A DNA stretch of 6,552 bases from Chryseobacterium gleum (GTDB taxonomy: Bacteria > Bacteroidota > Bacteroidia > Flavobacteriales_D > Sanyastnellaceae). Both the position numbers and the translations under genes were made by a program. Positions 5,489 to 6,552 of the stretch are shown piece by piece. The DNA lies in contig CAMCUG010000083.1 of assembly GCA_945878835.1 (NCBI GenBank), forward strand, positions 1 to 6,552, read 5' to 3'. The notes beneath the pieces are model-generated. The model searched no databases. It had not been told where the DNA came from and was given only the letters and a program-made list of their open reading frames with translations. Position 1 is the first letter of the stretch. Every line of letters begins with the position of its first letter.

Positions 5489-6191
5489 AAAGAAATTTAT
5501 AACCAACCCCGCGAATCGATAAAAATCGCTTGTCTGCATTGGGATGCGACTCGAAAATTTTCCGAAAATTTAAAATGAAATTGTCAATTGTGCGGTTGTG
5601 CGTAACCGTGTCATAACCCCAAACTTTTTCAAGAATTTCTTCTCGGCTAACGGCTTCACCCTGCTTGGAAACTAAGAGTTTTAACAACATCATTTCCCGT
5701 TTAGTAATGGCAACAAGGCCTTCTGGTGTTCCTACTTCATATTTATTGAAGTGAACGGTGCAAGGGCCAATGGTAAATGTCTCTAAGTCTTCAATGGTTC
5801 GGTGACCATCGGATTTTCGGACGATAAGTTTTTTGCTTCGAAGTAAAAGCTCCTCCCACTCAAAGGGCTTCGCTAAATAATCGTCGCCACCGACCTTAAG
5901 TCCTTCAACTTTGTCTTTGCCCGTGCCTTTGGCTGAAAGAAAGAGCACCGGAGTTTGATTACCACCAAGTCGAAGAGTTTCGCAAATGGAAACACCATCC
6001 ATTTCAGGAAGCATAACGTCGAGAATGATTAAGTCGAAGAATTTTTCCTGAGCACTTTTGAGTGCCGACAGGCCATTCGATTCAACATGTACCTCAAATC
6101 CCTCTAATTCGAAATTGAGTTTTAACGTTTTTGCAATGGAATTCTCGTCCTCTGCAATCAATAACCGATAGATATTCTGAGTGTTTTTCAC
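5487..6191 (-). CDS. OmpR/PhoB-type two-component response regulator
   Basis: This 234-residue transcription factor has a receiver domain (about 7-124) and a winged-helix DNA-binding domain (about 136-234). Receiver landmarks are the acidic pair Glu14-Asp15, the phosphoacceptor Asp58 in LIILDVMLPEMDG, Ser86 in LFLSAKG (the Thr/Ser switch) and Lys108 in YLAKPF. The DNA-binding part shows TKREMMLLKLL (163-173), SREEILEKVWG (182-192), the recognition-helix region HNRTIDNFILNFRKIF (198-213) and the wing RGVGYKF (227-233). Phosphorylation by a sensor kinase should promote dimerisation and DNA binding. No histidine kinase gene lies next to it in this window, so its signal is unknown. The start is GTG at 6191, because a stop codon occurs in frame six codons upstream and no ATG occurs before residue 60. 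It is divergent from the thioesterase gene across a 38-base gap. Confidence 0.95.
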   Translation of the reverse strand: MKNTQNIYRLLIAEDENSIAKTLKLNFELEGFEVHVESNGLSALKSAQEKFFDLIILDVMLPEMDGVSICETLRLGGNQTPVLFLSAKGTGKDKVEGLKVGGDDYLAKPFEWEELLLRSKKLIVRKSDGHRTIEDLETFTIGPCTVHFNKYEVGTPEGLVAITKREMMLLKLLVSKQGEAVSREEILEKVWGYDTVTHNRTIDNFILNFRKIFESHPNADKRFLSIRGVGYKFL

Positions 6192-6195
6192 ACCG

Positions 6196-6203
6196 CAAAT
6201 TTA
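6196..6203 (-). promoter_or_regulatory. Candidate -7 element for the response regulator gene
   Basis: The reverse strand reads TAAATTTG, a full match to the Bacteroidota -7 consensus TAnnTTTG. Its 3' end lies 4 bases before the GTG start, so transcription would begin at or next to the start codon and the mRNA would be nearly leaderless. No TTG is found at the expected -33 position (around 6223-6227). Confidence 0.4.
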
Positions 6204-6206
6204 TGC

Positions 6207-6214
6207 TACCTTGC
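6207..6214 (+). promoter_or_regulatory. Candidate -7 element for the thioesterase gene
   Basis: TACCTTGC, within TACCTTGCACGC, resembles the TAnnTTTGC element common before Bacteroidota genes but is one T short. It lies 15 bases before the ATG at 6230, giving a predicted leader of about ten bases. No clear -33 TTG is seen upstream. It is three bases from the opposing TAAATTTG element, so polymerase could hardly occupy both at once. Confidence 0.35.
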
Positions 6215-6229
6215 ACGCAAATTACAGTT

Positions 6230-6552
6230 ATGGAGCATAAATTCCATCCGGAAAATATGATCTCTCATTTAGGGATCGAAATATTGAAGAATGAACCTGG
6301 TCGTGTTGAAGCAAGAATGCCCGTTGATAGACGAACCATTCAACCCTTCGGACTTCTTCATGGCGGAGCAAGTGCAGTATTGGCAGAAACAATTGGAAGC
6401 ATTGGTGCTCATGAAGCCGTGAAGGCTGAGGGTGGAATTGCCGTAGGACTAGAACTAAACATCAATCACTTGAAGTCGGCCACAGCCGATTTTGTATATG
6501 GTGTAGGTGAACCCATTCACTTGGGCAAAAGCACTCAAGTGTGGGATGTGAA
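6230..6552 (+). CDS. Hotdog-fold acyl-CoA thioesterase, YdiI/MenI type, 3'-truncated
   Basis: The frame runs open from the ATG at 6230 to the window edge, giving 107 complete codons of a protein that is usually about 135-145 residues. It strongly resembles E. coli YdiI (MenI, DHNA-CoA hydrolase) and its relative EntH. Shared stretches are ARMPVDRRTIQPFGLLHGGA (28-47), LAETIGSIGA (51-60), VGLELNINH (72-80) and PIHLGKSTQVW (95-105). Gln38, His44 and the catalytic Glu53 keep the spacing of YdiI Gln48, His54 and Glu63. In menaquinone synthesis the enzyme hydrolyses 1,4-dihydroxy-2-naphthoyl-CoA. That role is plausible, since Bacteroidota respire with menaquinone, but this fold is promiscuous and a phenylacetate-type or general acyl-CoA role cannot be excluded. 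It is a cytoplasmic protein with no signal peptide. The start is supported by the match to the family's N-terminal length. The next gene, outside the window, would be informative, especially if it is menF or menD. Confidence 0.9.
   Translation, partial: MEHKFHPENMISHLGIEILKNEPGRVEARMPVDRRTIQPFGLLHGGASAVLAETIGSIGAHEAVKAEGGIAVGLELNINHLKSATADFVYGVGEPIHLGKSTQVWDV

Noticed and set aside
5339..5539. Reverse-strand 66-codon frame overlapping the response regulator C-terminus
   Set aside because: It is the shifted frame of the regulator's 3' end continuing through the terminator hairpins. It has no signal, motif or start-site support.

Overview
The window looks like ordinary chromosome from a member of the Bacteroidota, most likely a marine or freshwater Flavobacteriales-type organism. 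The evidence is a secreted protease ending in a type A sorting domain of the type IX secretion system (T9SS, known only in this phylum), TAnnTTTG-like promoter elements close to several start codons, weak or absent Shine-Dalgarno sequences, and moderately AT-rich DNA. I see no mobile element, CRISPR array, tRNA or rRNA. The genus-level placement is inference.

Layout from left to right. (1) Bases 1-318 hold the 3' end of a forward gene for a conserved protein of unknown function. (2) Bases 399-2648 encode a large secreted serine protease related to Achromobacter lysyl endopeptidase, with a propeptide, two accessory domains and a T9SS tail. A strong intrinsic terminator follows. (3) Bases 2740-5119 form a tight three-gene forward operon with overlapping reading frames: a membrane-anchored family 2 glycosyltransferase, an ECF-type sigma factor without a visible anti-sigma partner, and the 16S rRNA m7G527 methyltransferase RsmG. 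(4) On the reverse strand, a tiny lipoprotein gene (5326-5120) meets rsmG stop codon to stop codon with no spacer. (5) A 160-base structured intergenic stretch holds a bidirectional hairpin terminator and further hairpins. (6) A reverse-strand OmpR/PhoB-type response regulator (6191-5487) starts at GTG and has no histidine kinase beside it. (7) A divergent forward gene starting at 6230 and running off the right edge encodes a hotdog thioesterase of the YdiI/MenI type.

The genes do not form one obvious pathway. The protease is an autonomous secreted product. The central operon mixes envelope glycosylation, transcription control and ribosome modification. The regulator and thioesterase share a 38-base divergent promoter region, and the thioesterase may belong to menaquinone synthesis. 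I found no convincing undescribed system. The points most worth checking are the Phe-for-His substitution in the protease specificity pocket, the missing Lys at its predicted maturation site, the unpartnered sigma factor coupled to rsmG, the zero-gap convergent gene pair, and the back-to-back promoter-like motifs near 6200.
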